Shown here piece by piece: positions 48,660 through 60,700 of a DNA stretch of 64,000 bases. Each line of letters opens with the position of its first letter. The first letter of the stretch is position 1. The position numbers and the translations under genes were made by a program. The notes under the pieces are model-generated. The model did not search any database. It saw nothing but the letters and a program-made list of their open reading frames with translations, and was not told where the DNA came from. Origin of the DNA: Anticarsia gemmatalis (Eukaryota; Arthropoda; Insecta; Lepidoptera; Erebidae); assembly GCF_050436995.1 (NCBI RefSeq), contig NC_134747.1, positions 5,215,501-5,279,500 of the forward strand, in the 5' to 3' direction.

Positions 48660-49075
48660 TATTGTTTATTTATTACTGTACTAAGGACGAAAGGAGGAGA
48701 CGCTCGTGGCTAAGTAACAGCCGCACGGATAGATCTCTGAGGTTATGGTTACGCTGTGCTTGCCGAGGTTGTTCTGTGGATGGGTGAACATATTATAAAG
48801 AAGGAGTTCCTCCGTGATTCGGAAGGCACGTTAAATTACGGATCCCGGTTGCGATTTTTAAACATCTCTGATAGTTGTTACCAGTAGTCAGTAGCTTGCA
48901 AGCCTGACAATCAGTTTTAACGTGGCGTAGGTATAATGTTAGAGTCCAAGTAACTGAGTTGTGAAGTTCCGATAGGTCGTTCAGCTGCATCCAGTAGGCC
49001 TGGAAACCGACTCCCACATAGTTGGAATAAAGGCTAGGCTGATTGAGTAGGGATGAGAGAAAAATAATAATTGAC
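48660..49075 (+). repeat. Lepidopteran interspersed repeat, about 400 bp
   Basis: Ordered landmarks: CTCGTGGCTAAGTAACAGCC, GCACGGATAGATCTCTGAGG, TTCTGTGGATGGGTGA, GATTCGGAAGGCACGTTAAA, CAGTAGTCAGTAGC, CAGCTGCATCCAGTAGGCCT, CATAGTTGGAATAAAGGCTAG. I recognise this order as a highly repeated noctuid-type element, probably a LINE or SINE 3' body. The minus open frame 48793-49080 is a by-product. Confidence 0.75.
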
Positions 49076-50690
49076 GCCAAGGGAATTCCAAAATGGATGA
49101 AAATAAGTGTTTCAGAGACTTAGTAAATTGGGTATTTCTTAAGGAAACTTGCATGTAAGATAGACGTCAGATATTGCTAAAATTGGTTAACCTTTCCTCT
49201 TTGGAGACGTTAATTTTTGACTAATACTTATTATTGTCAAAGCGCATTACGCCTGTTTGTCACTCTTTTATGTCTAAACTGATTAATCGGATCAGAAAAA
49301 TTTTGATTGGTTTTATCTGTTACAAGTTATGTGTGTACTTATTATGTTTTTGGTCTGCCTACCCCTATGAGATATGATATATGCTAGGACTTGTGTCGCT
49401 CAATCCTTTCGGGAAGAGGCATCCTACAAATCGTATTGCTTCTGTATGTATGTACTAACTCTGAATAAGGAACCATTATTTAGTACTTCTGTTAGTTCTA
49501 TAGTTCTGCATAACTTAACATTCTCGATTTATCTACTTTACATCAAACACTACCAATTTGTCATTTGAACGACAGGAGCTCGATATTATCTACTGTGTCG
49601 AAAATACTAAGCCTCTAAATTAAGATTGAAGACTTATGCGGCAGGTAAGTATTGTAAGTAAGCATATGTATGTAGAAAACATTACAAGAACACTTACACT
49701 ACGTAACGATTCCTTCATCATTAAAGCGAGAGATAATTAATGTCTAAGACGCACATCACTAAAAAAGTCAAAGGTGAGTGCCTTGGATTTAAACCCGAAC
49801 CGCCGCGGAAGGTTACGACCGATAGGCTATTTAAGGCTATCACTGCTTTTTACATAAAATACCTATCGCCTAAAACGATTTAAATCTTAAATCAAAGATG
49901 TCACATCCATATTGATAAACGATGTGATATATTTAGATAAGGATTTCTGACCTTTCGTCGAAATAACTTGAATGCCTAAATAGTTTTTTGTAGCCAAGAA
50001 TAATGTTCTACTTGCGAGGTAGCAACGGATCCATCAAGCAAGCTGAGTCAATGAACGACTGCTCTATTATTATGATTATAATCATTACTGGAGGCTGGCA
50101 GGTTTCACCGGGCGAAGTAGTCACGACTAAACTCTAAATCCAAAGCTGTTTCCATCACGTGATAACACCAAGGTCCGTTTCTTTTATCAAATACCACAAC
50201 CTGTTACGAAATCGTGAAGGAAGCGATGCATTTATAAATATCTCCCATGATTTTATCGTCATATAGTAATACGACAAACTACGAATGCCGAGTGAATACT
50301 TAATAGAAAAAATAACCCTTGACTAGTGCATGAACAAGTACACACACGGCACGTTGGCAACAACTAAATAAATGCATATCTTCATTTAATTAATCACGAG
50401 CATATGTCGTCCATTTTTATGGCCGCAAACTTAAGGTTGCACTCTGCACTAGATACCTACTCTACTTACATACAATGCGTTAAGGAGTAGAGCAATAGCA
50501 ATAGTCTTATTACAAAACATTTTTCAGACTTTTATTACAGTTACATTCAAGGCAATCAGACGTTTGGAACGCCTGTCAATAATTTAAATGAAGATTATAT
50601 CTTCATCAGATAATGAGTAAGCTTGAAGATCTCTTTAATTTTACTAAAGTTATCTGATATTTGGAGCAATGATCGGACTATAATACCACA

Positions 50691-50905
50691 CAACCTCCGT
50701 GGCGCAGTGGTTTCGGTTGCCATGCCGCTACCCTTGCGTCGGGAGGTCGTGGGTTCGATTCCCATAAGGAACAATTATTTGTCGATCCACAAATATTGTT
50801 TCGGGTCTTGTTGTACTTTGTGTCCATTGTTGTATGTTTTTAAAAGTCCCCGCGACACAAGAGCAATACTTAGTGCAGGAGTTTTCTTTAAAAAATAATA
50901 ATATT
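50691..50905 (+). mobile_element. tRNA-derived SINE, nearly full length
   Basis: Pol III A box (GTGGCGCAGTGG) at about 50699-50710 and B box (GGGTTCGATTCCC) at about 50750-50762. The body contains CCACAAATATTGTTTCGGGT and GCGACACAAGAGCAATACTT, and the end is A-rich with AATAAT units. Same family as 11480-11654. Best copy in the window. Confidence 0.85.
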
Positions 50906-52207
50906 AATATGCTACTTTTGCAGAAAGAAAAAAATCTAATCTTTCTGTGCTCTATGGCAGTCTATGATATGGGTGGAAGCTTTTAAATCCTCTCTGTTTT
51001 AGTGTTTGCTATTCGTCTCTCGTGCATTGACTAGACGACCGAATAGCATTGTTCATTATCATTTTGCAAAGGTCGTACAGATGATATAGAAGGACGGTCA
51101 TTACTGTGTCTACTAAACGCCATTAAATTAATCTACGAACAATATTTGCTTGATTCTATAGAACACAAATAAACTGTATTTAAAACCTAACAGTGACTTT
51201 TTTTAAGCGGCTAACATCGTGCAACGTTTAACGCGTAAACTGTAGACAGTTCACGCTCAAACAAATAATAATGCATTCGAATAAGGCTAAGGTCGAAGTT
51301 GCCATTACCGCATCTGGTCGCGTCCCAAAACAACCGAGGATACAATTAGACCCTTTCAGATCTTAGATCTTGAATTTAAACGCGCCATTTTCTATAATCA
51401 CAACCACAACCACTAATTATACGTAGGACATAAAGTCATTCTTCCAGTTTCGGTTTTTTCTCCGAGCGTCATGTGACTCTACTTAGTAGGTATATAAACA
51501 TAAACGGTTTCCGTGTAGCAAATTACCTATGTTTTATAATAATATCGTTTTCAATTAATATTCATAAAACTATTTTACTTTATAAATACTTTTTTGTTGA
51601 GTTCATTGTACTATTTAGTGAGCTAATGTTTTGACTGGAATTACAAGATTATCTAGTGGAAATTACGTAATTTATACTTAACTATGATTTATTTTTATAT
51701 GGTAGGAAGGAAATGTTAAATACATAAACATATTAACATAACATGATTGGAAATACATCTATGAATTAGATTTTAAAATGAATTGTAACCGCAAACACTT
51801 ACACGCGCTCAGAAAAATAAACTGAGCCACCTCAAAAGGCTTTGTTCTATAGTTTGCGCTTACAGGCTTTTGGGCTTTTCAATTTAACCTATAAGCAGAG
51901 TAGGTACATAATTTGAATAAGTAAGTGAATAGGTAGGTACCTCATTAAGATGTCGACTAATTTCACAACGTCCATTTGGGTAGATACTTCGTATGCTCGA
52001 TATACGAAATGATCCAAAACCTACTAATGCATAGTTAATTGCATAAATTAATAACAATATTTAGCATAAAACACTACAGTTACGGTGCAACTCATCTGAA
52101 TTATAATTAACGTAGCACGATACCACTGAGGTCAATATTTTATTAGATCATGCACTGTACATAGAGGGCACTGTAACGGTTACAGGGTTGCTACACAACT
52201 TAAACTC

Positions 52208-52330
52208 ACCTTATTACACTATAGTCTGACAACTTAGAAAACAGCCTTAATTACAAGGGGCACTTTTGATTTGCGTCACTTATCCGCAAACCTACGCAGC
52301 GGACGATTATCTGTTTACTACGACCACTAT
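52208..52330 (+). mobile_element. Partial TIR MITE of the 41562 family
   Basis: ACTATAGTCTGACAACTTAG and a GCGTCACTTATCCGCAAACC-like stretch match the left end of the 41562 family. The right end is not recognised. Confidence 0.4.
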
Positions 52331-53614
52331 ATTTTGGATATACCCTTATATCCGAATAATACTTTAGGTAAATCGTGTCTTCCAAAGTTCTGATAAGTTC
52401 TCGGACTAAAAGGGTGCGTCGTTTTTTTTATCGGGGTAGTGACTAGTTACATTAATAATATTTGGTCTTAAAAATAGTAGTTAGACTGTATTATTAAAGA
52501 CAGAATGCTTGTATGTTGCAGCCCTAAGAGTATGACAACATAGTCTCGTTTAATCTGGATGAGTTTAATTAATAATTGTGTATCTAGTGATTAGATAGTA
52601 AGGCCGCCGGTCTAATTTGTAGCACTTACTAATGCAAATGAGATGAGACCTCAGCCGAACACGTTACATATTAATAAGCAGGGTCTCGTGATCGGACGCG
52701 GGCGCATCGCTCGTCATATTGTACCGACCTTCAACATGAATGCAATACTCATCACGTGGTTTCCTTCATAAACCTACCGTGCTTTGTTTGCGATATACCT
52801 TCGATTTGAACTTTTGTTAGTCATTCACTGTTTTCGGAAGAATTATGATGAAGCAATTCAGTGTATTTATTTTTGTCACGCATTTTATTGAAATTCGTAC
52901 TTTACATAGAGGCATATAAAATGCTACTCAGCACCAAGGGCTTCAGTTTTGGTTAATTCATTCGGTGACACTGATGCTGTTTGGATATGCCTATCAGTTA
53001 AATCCGACAAGAATATTTTAGGTGTCAACCTTCAAGTTTAGTTGATAGACACCTATGGAACTTATGGAAGGGAAAGAATCCGTACCAAATTAACATAGAC
53101 TTAGGCATAGTCCATTCTTCGGGCTATAGGCCTTACAATTCATCGGGACCTAGTGTTCATTTCGTAGTATTGCTCTTCTAAAGGCACTTAATAACCCGGA
53201 GTGAAAAGTTAATATCAATAACTTGAATAACCTGAGTAGGTAGCTACCTACTTGCAACATTGTTGTACCGCTCGAAGGGTCGTAATATGAAAACATCGGC
53301 ATTCATTGTGCTCAAGCATCAGTTACTTAACTGTTATTATACGAAGTCATCTGTGCTGTAAACATTACGTCACGATCTCCCGTTTTCCTTAATTGAATCA
53401 TGTGATCGATAATATTATTTTATAAGGTCAGTTAAATCGAATCATGAGGTCTATTTTATAGCGAAACGAAATTTTAAATGTTTTGATCGACACTTCCTAC
53501 TAGCGGACAAATGTCAATGCTAAATAGAAAACAGATAAATGTGAGCTTGTCATAAAAAGGAATGGATTTGTTGGCAACGGCAACGTGACAATCGGATAAA
53601 AACTTGAGCCTTTG

Positions 53615-53735
53615 ACGCCACCTGGGGCGCAGCGGTTAAGACGATCACCATGTCGGCACCTCTATGAGCAACGGTCGTAGATTTGATTTCTATTCCGTAT
53701 GAACTATAAATTGATCAGTGCATATAAAACAACGG
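53615..53735 (+). mobile_element. Degraded SINE, plus strand
   Basis: GGGGCGCAGCGGTTAAGACG (A-box region), CCATGTCGGCACC, and a decayed B box (AGATTTGATTTCT), in the order of the 50691 SINE. Just beyond the NHLRC2 3' end. Confidence 0.5.
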
Positions 53736-53937
53736 GTAGGGAATAAAGAACAAATAAACATCTTATATAAAAAAATATCTGTATGTCAATTAACAAAACT
53801 AAAGTTAATATATTTAAATTAAAATAACATCATCTGTTATTCGAATGCAACGACTTTCCTTAAAAATAATCAGGTTATCTTATAACTACAATGTGCTGCG
53901 AAAGATTTTGTGCTTGTTCATATTGGATATCTCCTGC

Positions 53938-54741
53938 TTAGGACTTTTCTATCCTCTTTGGTTCAGGCCTATTCACAGGGTTCACTTTACACGTAATCTT
54001 GTAGGATTCGACCATTTTTACGGAATCTCTAACTAAAATGGTTGATCTAATAGTGAAAGAATGCGAGAAGCATACATTGTTGTCACACAACGCTGTATGG
54101 AAGCTCAGGTACAAACGGTAATGGAACTTGTCAGTTCGTTGTTTGAGTTTCATTTCTACCCGACCGGGGAGCTTGTTCCCTTTATGTAGAGAGCTGATGA
54201 ACTCGAAATCTTCTAAAGTAACGTCCTTATTATTCTCATCTCTGACGCACACCAACCAATTCTGCGGCGCTCCCGCAGTAAACTGTACATTCTTTGTATC
54301 AGCATCCAAACTTACATTGAAATAGATAATAAGATTACCACATTTTCTATTCACAAATAAATCATTCTTATACAAAATTAAATTCTCTGGCTCTGTAAAT
54401 GCTGGGTCGGGTAAACGTACTTTAAAATCTTGGCACACGTTTTTGGCTAAATTCAAGATCTTTATGCAATGGTTGTTTGTATCGGCTATGTATAGATATT
54501 TGCCGTCTTGGGTCATGGATAGGCCGGAGGGTTCATTGAACTTCGCTGGGTCAGTAGTCTCGATCATGGTGGGGTATAAAGAGGTCACTTTTTGAGGTCC
54601 AACGTCGACCTTCTTTATTTTATGGTTGTAGGTGTCGGCTACGTATAGAGTTTTAGAAGATTCGCAGTACGCGACGCCGAGCGGATGTTGTAGTTTCGCG
54701 TCAAGTCCTGTATCGTCAACATCACCGAAGGCGAATAAATT
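53938..54741 (-). CDS. NHLRC2: NHLRC2 exon 11 (residues 495-761, stop)
   Basis: Starts NLFAFGDVDDTGLDAKLQHP after TTTTCAG, includes the last propeller blades (LYVADTYNHKIK; YIADTNNHCIKIL) and the C-terminal beta domain, and ends at the stop 53938-53940. Confidence 0.95.
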   Translation of the reverse strand, partial: NLFAFGDVDDTGLDAKLQHPLGVAYCESSKTLYVADTYNHKIKKVDVGPQKVTSLYPTMIETTDPAKFNEPSGLSMTQDGKYLYIADTNNHCIKILNLAKNVCQDFKVRLPDPAFTEPENLILYKNDLFVNRKCGNLIIYFNVSLDADTKNVQFTAGAPQNWLVCVRDENNKDVTLEDFEFISSLHKGNKLPGRVEMKLKQRTDKFHYRLYLSFHTALCDNNVCFSHSFTIRSTILVRDSVKMVESYKITCKVNPVNRPEPKRIEKS

Positions 54742-57700
54742 CTGAAAATGAAGAAAACATTATACTATGATGACGTCTTGACATAACATAATAACAAAAT
54801 GATTCTTAACTGTATCACGGTATACATTGCAACATTAAGACAATATTATCTTTTACACATCTATCTTATACCCCGATCTCTCTTATTAATATCACGTTTC
54901 ATTACACATAATTACATAACACTTCATCGCAACAACGAAAGAATCAACAGAACGACTGTTATAACGAACCTCCATATTCGTAAGCACATAAAATGCCAAT
55001 AACTTCATTTACTCGTTATAAATTAGCAATTATAATTTTATAACAGGTGCGCTATAAAAATTATGTTTTCTAAAGCTCGTTAATAATGTAATTATACATG
55101 TTTATAGGAACATAACCAGCAATGGTTGCATACCAAAGGATTGCGATCACCACCACACAATGTTGACACTTGTCCTGTAGTTAGCGCTAGCCTTCGAATT
55201 GAAGAACTCTCGGAATCTGCGATAAAAATTTCTGGACTGCTACCTGTAATAAATGTCAATTATAATAACATTTATATGACCACACTGGTAATATTAAAAT
55301 TCTAGGCTCAATTAAACGACGAGCTACGGTTTATAACATTAATCATACACGCATTTCAATGACATTTTAGATTTGAGTATGCACGTATACGCGTAATGAT
55401 AGAGCACGAATGAAATATGCACGTAGTTTATACGTGTATCATAATATACGAAAACAACTGTGAAAATATAAACTCATAAGCTGTCTGATATTTATAATAT
55501 ATTTTTGCTTTATATAACAACAGTTTCGACTAAGTACATATTATCAGTTTTGTTGTTAGGTGCATTTTGTGTAAATAATTACGAAACTTACCCATTCTAA
55601 GGGCTAGTCCGGATGGCTGTGCAAAGGCTGCAGCGTTCGCATACGTACTGTTCCGAGCTGCCTCAGCGCCAGAACCAGCTAAGCACACGCATGTACCTGT
55701 ACAAATTAATTATTATTAACTAACACCTTATTAAATGTTTCAAATTATTATTATACATATGGCACTTAAAATTTTAATCCACGCTGGGGCAAATTAAATC
55801 CTCACTATTTGCCTGGAGTTACACCGTATTAAATGTTCCAAATCATTATTAAACACATGGCACTTAAAATTCGCATACAGGCTGGGGCAAAGTATCTAAT
55901 TCCGAGTTTTTCCATGATAAATCCTCACTATTTGCTTGGAGTTACGAAGAAGGTTTTGGACCTCCGTTCCCATAGAACAGTCTGTTCTACGCCTGACCTC
56001 TTACTGAATGTGTTGGATATTGGGCTACGAGGGCACCCGTATATAGTACGCGCATTTAGACACTTTAAACTTAGTCCTGCACCAATGACTGTTTTCAATA
56101 AAACGGGCCGCCATAACGGAATGTTGGCTAGAATTATAGTAATCATACCTTCAGTGAATGTCTTGTATTTCCACCAAATAGTGGTGTCGAGGAACAGCGC
56201 CCATATCTGATGTGAGCCAGCACACGCGATCAGGAGTACGCGGCGTTTCTCGTCTTTCTTCTCTTTCTCTATAAATAAAGAAACAACGCTTAACTTACGC
56301 GTCTTTTACAGTTATTATACTTTTAATTAACAAGCAGTGGAATTTGGGCCGTTTCTTAAAACGGAATAAAATGACCGTATATGTATATCCTATATAAATC
56401 TAGGTACGGGGAAGCACATGAAACGCAAATTGTTTAGCTTGAAGATTCAAAGCAGAGTACACAGTGCAGTGTATACGAAAGCTCAGGCATTCCAAGGTAG
56501 AATGCGTGTTCGAGTTAATTGCTATAGACTATTATAAAATGAACATACAACGTGAAATTTAGGAGAGTGATTATGTTATTTACCTTTTTCATCATCAGCG
56601 ATGATAACGTCTTTATCAGGCGGGGGTTGAGCCGAGGGGGGCGGCGGTGGAGGGGGGAGCAGCGGCCTCACCGACATGTCCATGTCTGGTGTCGTGTACA
56701 GCAGCACGTCCCAGGGTGACGCTAGAGCTTGGACTCCCAGGCATTTTCCACCTAAGAAAGATATTTTTATTAATTCCCCAAAGGTAAATCCACCCTTATC
56801 ACTACTAATCTATACTATATCCGTGCACCCATATATCCATCCATGTATCCATAGTTGAGATGGAAAAGTAAATCTGTCTGCCTGTTCTTTCGTACAAAAA
56901 ATGTTCGGAACTCCGAGAAAGAACATAGAACAGTTTTTATCTCTGAAAATCCACAGGAACCACGCGGACGGAGTAGCGGAAAAGAGCAAGTTTGTAATGT
57001 AAGGCCCGTAAAAATACAATGACTTACAAGAGAAAGTCATTAGAAAAAAGACGATGTTCTGAAGCAATATGCTCACTTTCTTAATTTTAATACCTTCTTT
57101 TCTACCAGTATTTTTCTTTTCATTTAAGTAGCTAATTAATTATTATTACCAGTCAGTAATCTTATCACACTCGTCCCATACAAGGAGCCTAAAATAAAAA
57201 GGGCAGTACCTAAATCTCCATGTGGTCCTTGTTCTCCAGTCCCGGCGAGTATCTCGACGGTGCCTTCGTCCAGATGTATCGCACGGACAGCGTGGTTGTT
57301 AGTATCGCATACAGCTAACACGTTGCTTGACAACCAACATAGCCCTTGTGGTGAATTGAACAGCGCTTCGTTTAGTTCTAAAAGAAAGAAAATATGATAT
57401 ATTTTTAATCAATATATTTTTGTCGGTGATCCATTTACATTGTAATTGGGTTTTGGGGATGAATATTACTTAATTTCATTTTCTAATTGACATAATATGA
57501 GACATGTATATTAACTTTCGTGGCACGTCATTGATGGTAGACGTCGACGGTGTTAGTGTGGAAGGGCCTTTAGGTGTTTTAAAGCTTTAAATGACTGGTC
57601 TGATGATAATCATCAAAAAATATATTTAGGCAACTGTTTGAGTGACTTGTTTAGAATCTGAAAATCATAACAAAAAACAAATAGGCCTGTCCAAATCAGT

Positions 57701-60700
57701 GCATGTCATTAATTCATTAGACAAAACAACTTTCAAAAAGGAAAAGTAATACTTACTTCCATCCTTAAATCCTACTTCAGAGCCGCCGACGATCCTCAGT
57801 ACGACTCCAGTGCAGTCAGTGAGCAGTACTCGATGATGACCAGTATCCGAGATAGCCAGGAACGGCTCCTCCGAACGACCGCGGTAGAACGGGTTCAGAG
57901 CAATCTGAACAAATAAATTTAATAAACTGCTGAAAATATTTTAATACCTAACATCACTTTGCCCAACACTAACTTGTGGACGTAAAGTTCGACACCTTAA
58001 TAGAGTTTTGGCATGCACAGTTCATGAAGATAATAATTAAAATTTATTTGTATTAAAAAAGGAGTTGTCTTAAACAGGCCCCTGTCAGCTGCATTAACCT
58101 GCGGGTCACCGATGTCATAAATTTTGGATTTTCAATATCTCTGCGAGCTGTGAACCTTGCAAAGAAGGCTCTCTGCGAAATTGATGGACTGTTCAACTTT
58201 CTTTATCATATTCAGCTTTAAGTGTTATCATTTGAAATCAAGCACAAACCTTGCTAGGAAAGTAAAGCACTTGGTCTTCTTTCGCCTTTATATGTTTGGC
58301 AGGAGACATTGGCAGACTGGCCGTAGACACTCGCGCGCTGAAGTGACGGAGTGCGGCGCCTACGTACCATTCTAGTTCTTCTTTGTGCCCTTCTCCCGTT
58401 AGTATGAATAATGGCTTGTTACCTGGCCCTGTGGAAATATATGCTGTTGTTTATGCCTCGTTCTTTGGCAGTGTAGGTATTATATCTATGAAATGGATAC
58501 CTTATCAGCTTGACACACTGGTTCGTAAACCTAATAAATAGGTTTGTACTAGATTGTTAGGTTTACAATGACTTAATCATTGTAATACACATATAAGTGT
58601 TTCGCAAAATAACTGATTACTGAGCGAAACAATAAGTTTACTTAAGTACAACTAAGGCTTACATTAACATTAATAGACTAGCATCAACTTGGAACGGCAG
58701 TTTTAAGAACCCATTTGACTAATAAATTGGTTCTTAAAACCATGATTATTAATCAAATTAATACCAGACTTATAATATGGACCTACATGTAGGACTAGAA
58801 ATTATACCTAGAGATCATTGTACATAAGCCCTTTTAAAAATAAACATATAAACTATCCAACCTTGATAACTATGTAAACTGTAATTAAACAATGTTTACA
58901 TACTCAACAGAGACATAGTTACTAATACTGCAGGAAATTATGATAATCACACTAGCTAATTTCCTCATTCTTAAGTAATGGAATGAATAATCTACATTAT
59001 TTTATTCAAACCATGTATAAACAAATAGTTGTGTGAACATTTCGCAATAGTTGGTGCTGGTAAATGTCAGTACTGCATTCTGTATTGGATTCCAGCCAAA
59101 CATGTCATGATGACTAATGTTTTGGCTTTGGCTATTCCAGCGATGATTAGGCTATAGAAATAGATTAGTATAAATATTATTATGTGACGATGTTAGCACT
59201 AAACATAAATACTGTGTAATCAAAGTTTGTGCAGGTTTGTTGAATTTAACAAGCTAACCTTGTAGTGCTCTCTTCAGAAGAAAAAAACTTGACATGGCTT
59301 AACAACTGTTATCTTGATTGACAACGGGACCGACGTTTTACGTGCCGTCCGAAGCACGGAAACACCCAGTTCAAATATCACTATGCGGTCACCCATCTAT
59401 GGAATGACTGCGCCAAAGGTTGCTTAACCCACAGATTGTTAACCGACTGGTCATCACAACTGGCTATGGGTGCCTGAGTAATGATGCACTCACATATTTT
59501 AACAATGCTAGATGCATTGTTAAAATATGTTGACTTTCTCTTGACTCATAAACTTAAAATCTACTGTTAGTATTTATGCAGTTTCACCAACATGCAAAAT
59601 TATTCTCGGGCAAAATTTTGGTGTATAATTTTTAAGGTTGCCTGATGTCATCCAGGTAAGGCCAGTGCAGGCAATTGATGAAAGAGAAATTAGAAAGTGA
59701 AGTATAAAAATTGAACATGTTACCTAATATAAGTAATGTAGGCCAGCATCTTATTCCCATAGCTTCCCACATGCAACTCTCCGAGTCATTCACCACTGGG
59801 TGGTTTATATTGTACCTTTGTACTGCTGACAATATATTATTGGAATTCTTTTCATTTGCAAACTTGGCACAATGAACACCAATCTGTAAAAAATATATAC
59901 TCATTACAACCTTTTGTAGGATGTTTTCAAGATTTTTATCTGAAAAATATTCTTGTTCACTAGAGTCTGTCCATAATGTATAAATACATTTCATGCATTC
60001 ATTTACACTGGTAAATGAGTGGGCCTTAGTGCAATATTGCTCCTTTATATTAGGTTGGTTCCAGGACAAAATATTTGTATGATGAGCATGAGTACATATC
60101 TGTCCTGACTTTGGATGTAAATTTAAATAGATAGGAATATAAGTACTTCGAGCAGTCTATAACAGTAGCAGCATAATTAAATTTAGAATGAGATGGCTGT
60201 CTGTCAGATGCCTTAAAACATTTAACAATGTTCTAGAAACAAATCTTCAGCAGTAAATATCACTCTGAAACTTACCACCACTAGTCCACTTTCAACACTG
60301 TACTGTTTCTCAATATGTGCGAGATCAGGTAATACATGATAACAGTTAATGCAACAGTATGTCCAGAAGTCTAATATTACTATTTTATCATTACAGTGCT
60401 GCGACAATGAAATTGGTTCCAAAACATTCACCCATTCTAAATCTGGAAAAATAAATTTAAAATATTAACATTTTAATTCAGTATATTAAAAACTTTTCTT
60501 TAAATATTTTAGAACAATAAAGAAACCCTCACTTGGCCAGGGTGGTGGACACAAGAGCTAACCCCTTATTCAATAGGCTACCCTTGCCCAGCAGTCGGGC
60601 AGTAATGGGTTGAAAAAAAATGAAAATGATGGCCTCTGAAGCAAAACACAAGAAACATTCTATAAAAGCTATGACCCACTTGCCATTGCTTAGACTACAG

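Larger units (their letters stand above)
39846..53937. other. Gene-poor interval with dispersed repeats
   Basis: No coding sequence recognised on either strand between the lectin promoter candidate and the 3' end of NHLRC2. Recognisable items, listed separately, are a Helitron, TIR MITEs, SINEs and LINE-tail fragments. The remainder is AT-rich sequence with only short uncharacterised open frames. Confidence 0.5.

Noticed and set aside
48793..49080. 95-codon minus frame
   Set aside because: Lies entirely in a known type of interspersed repeat read antisense.
50691..50770. tRNA-like sequence with A and B boxes
   Set aside because: It continues into a SINE body with an A-rich end and has a second copy at 11480-11654; the head does not form a proper cloverleaf with an acceptor stem, so it is a SINE rather than a tRNA gene.
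55833..56210. 125-codon plus frame in the NHLRC2 locus
   Set aside because: Antisense to exon 8 and intron sequence; no known motif, and the minus-strand exon is well supported.
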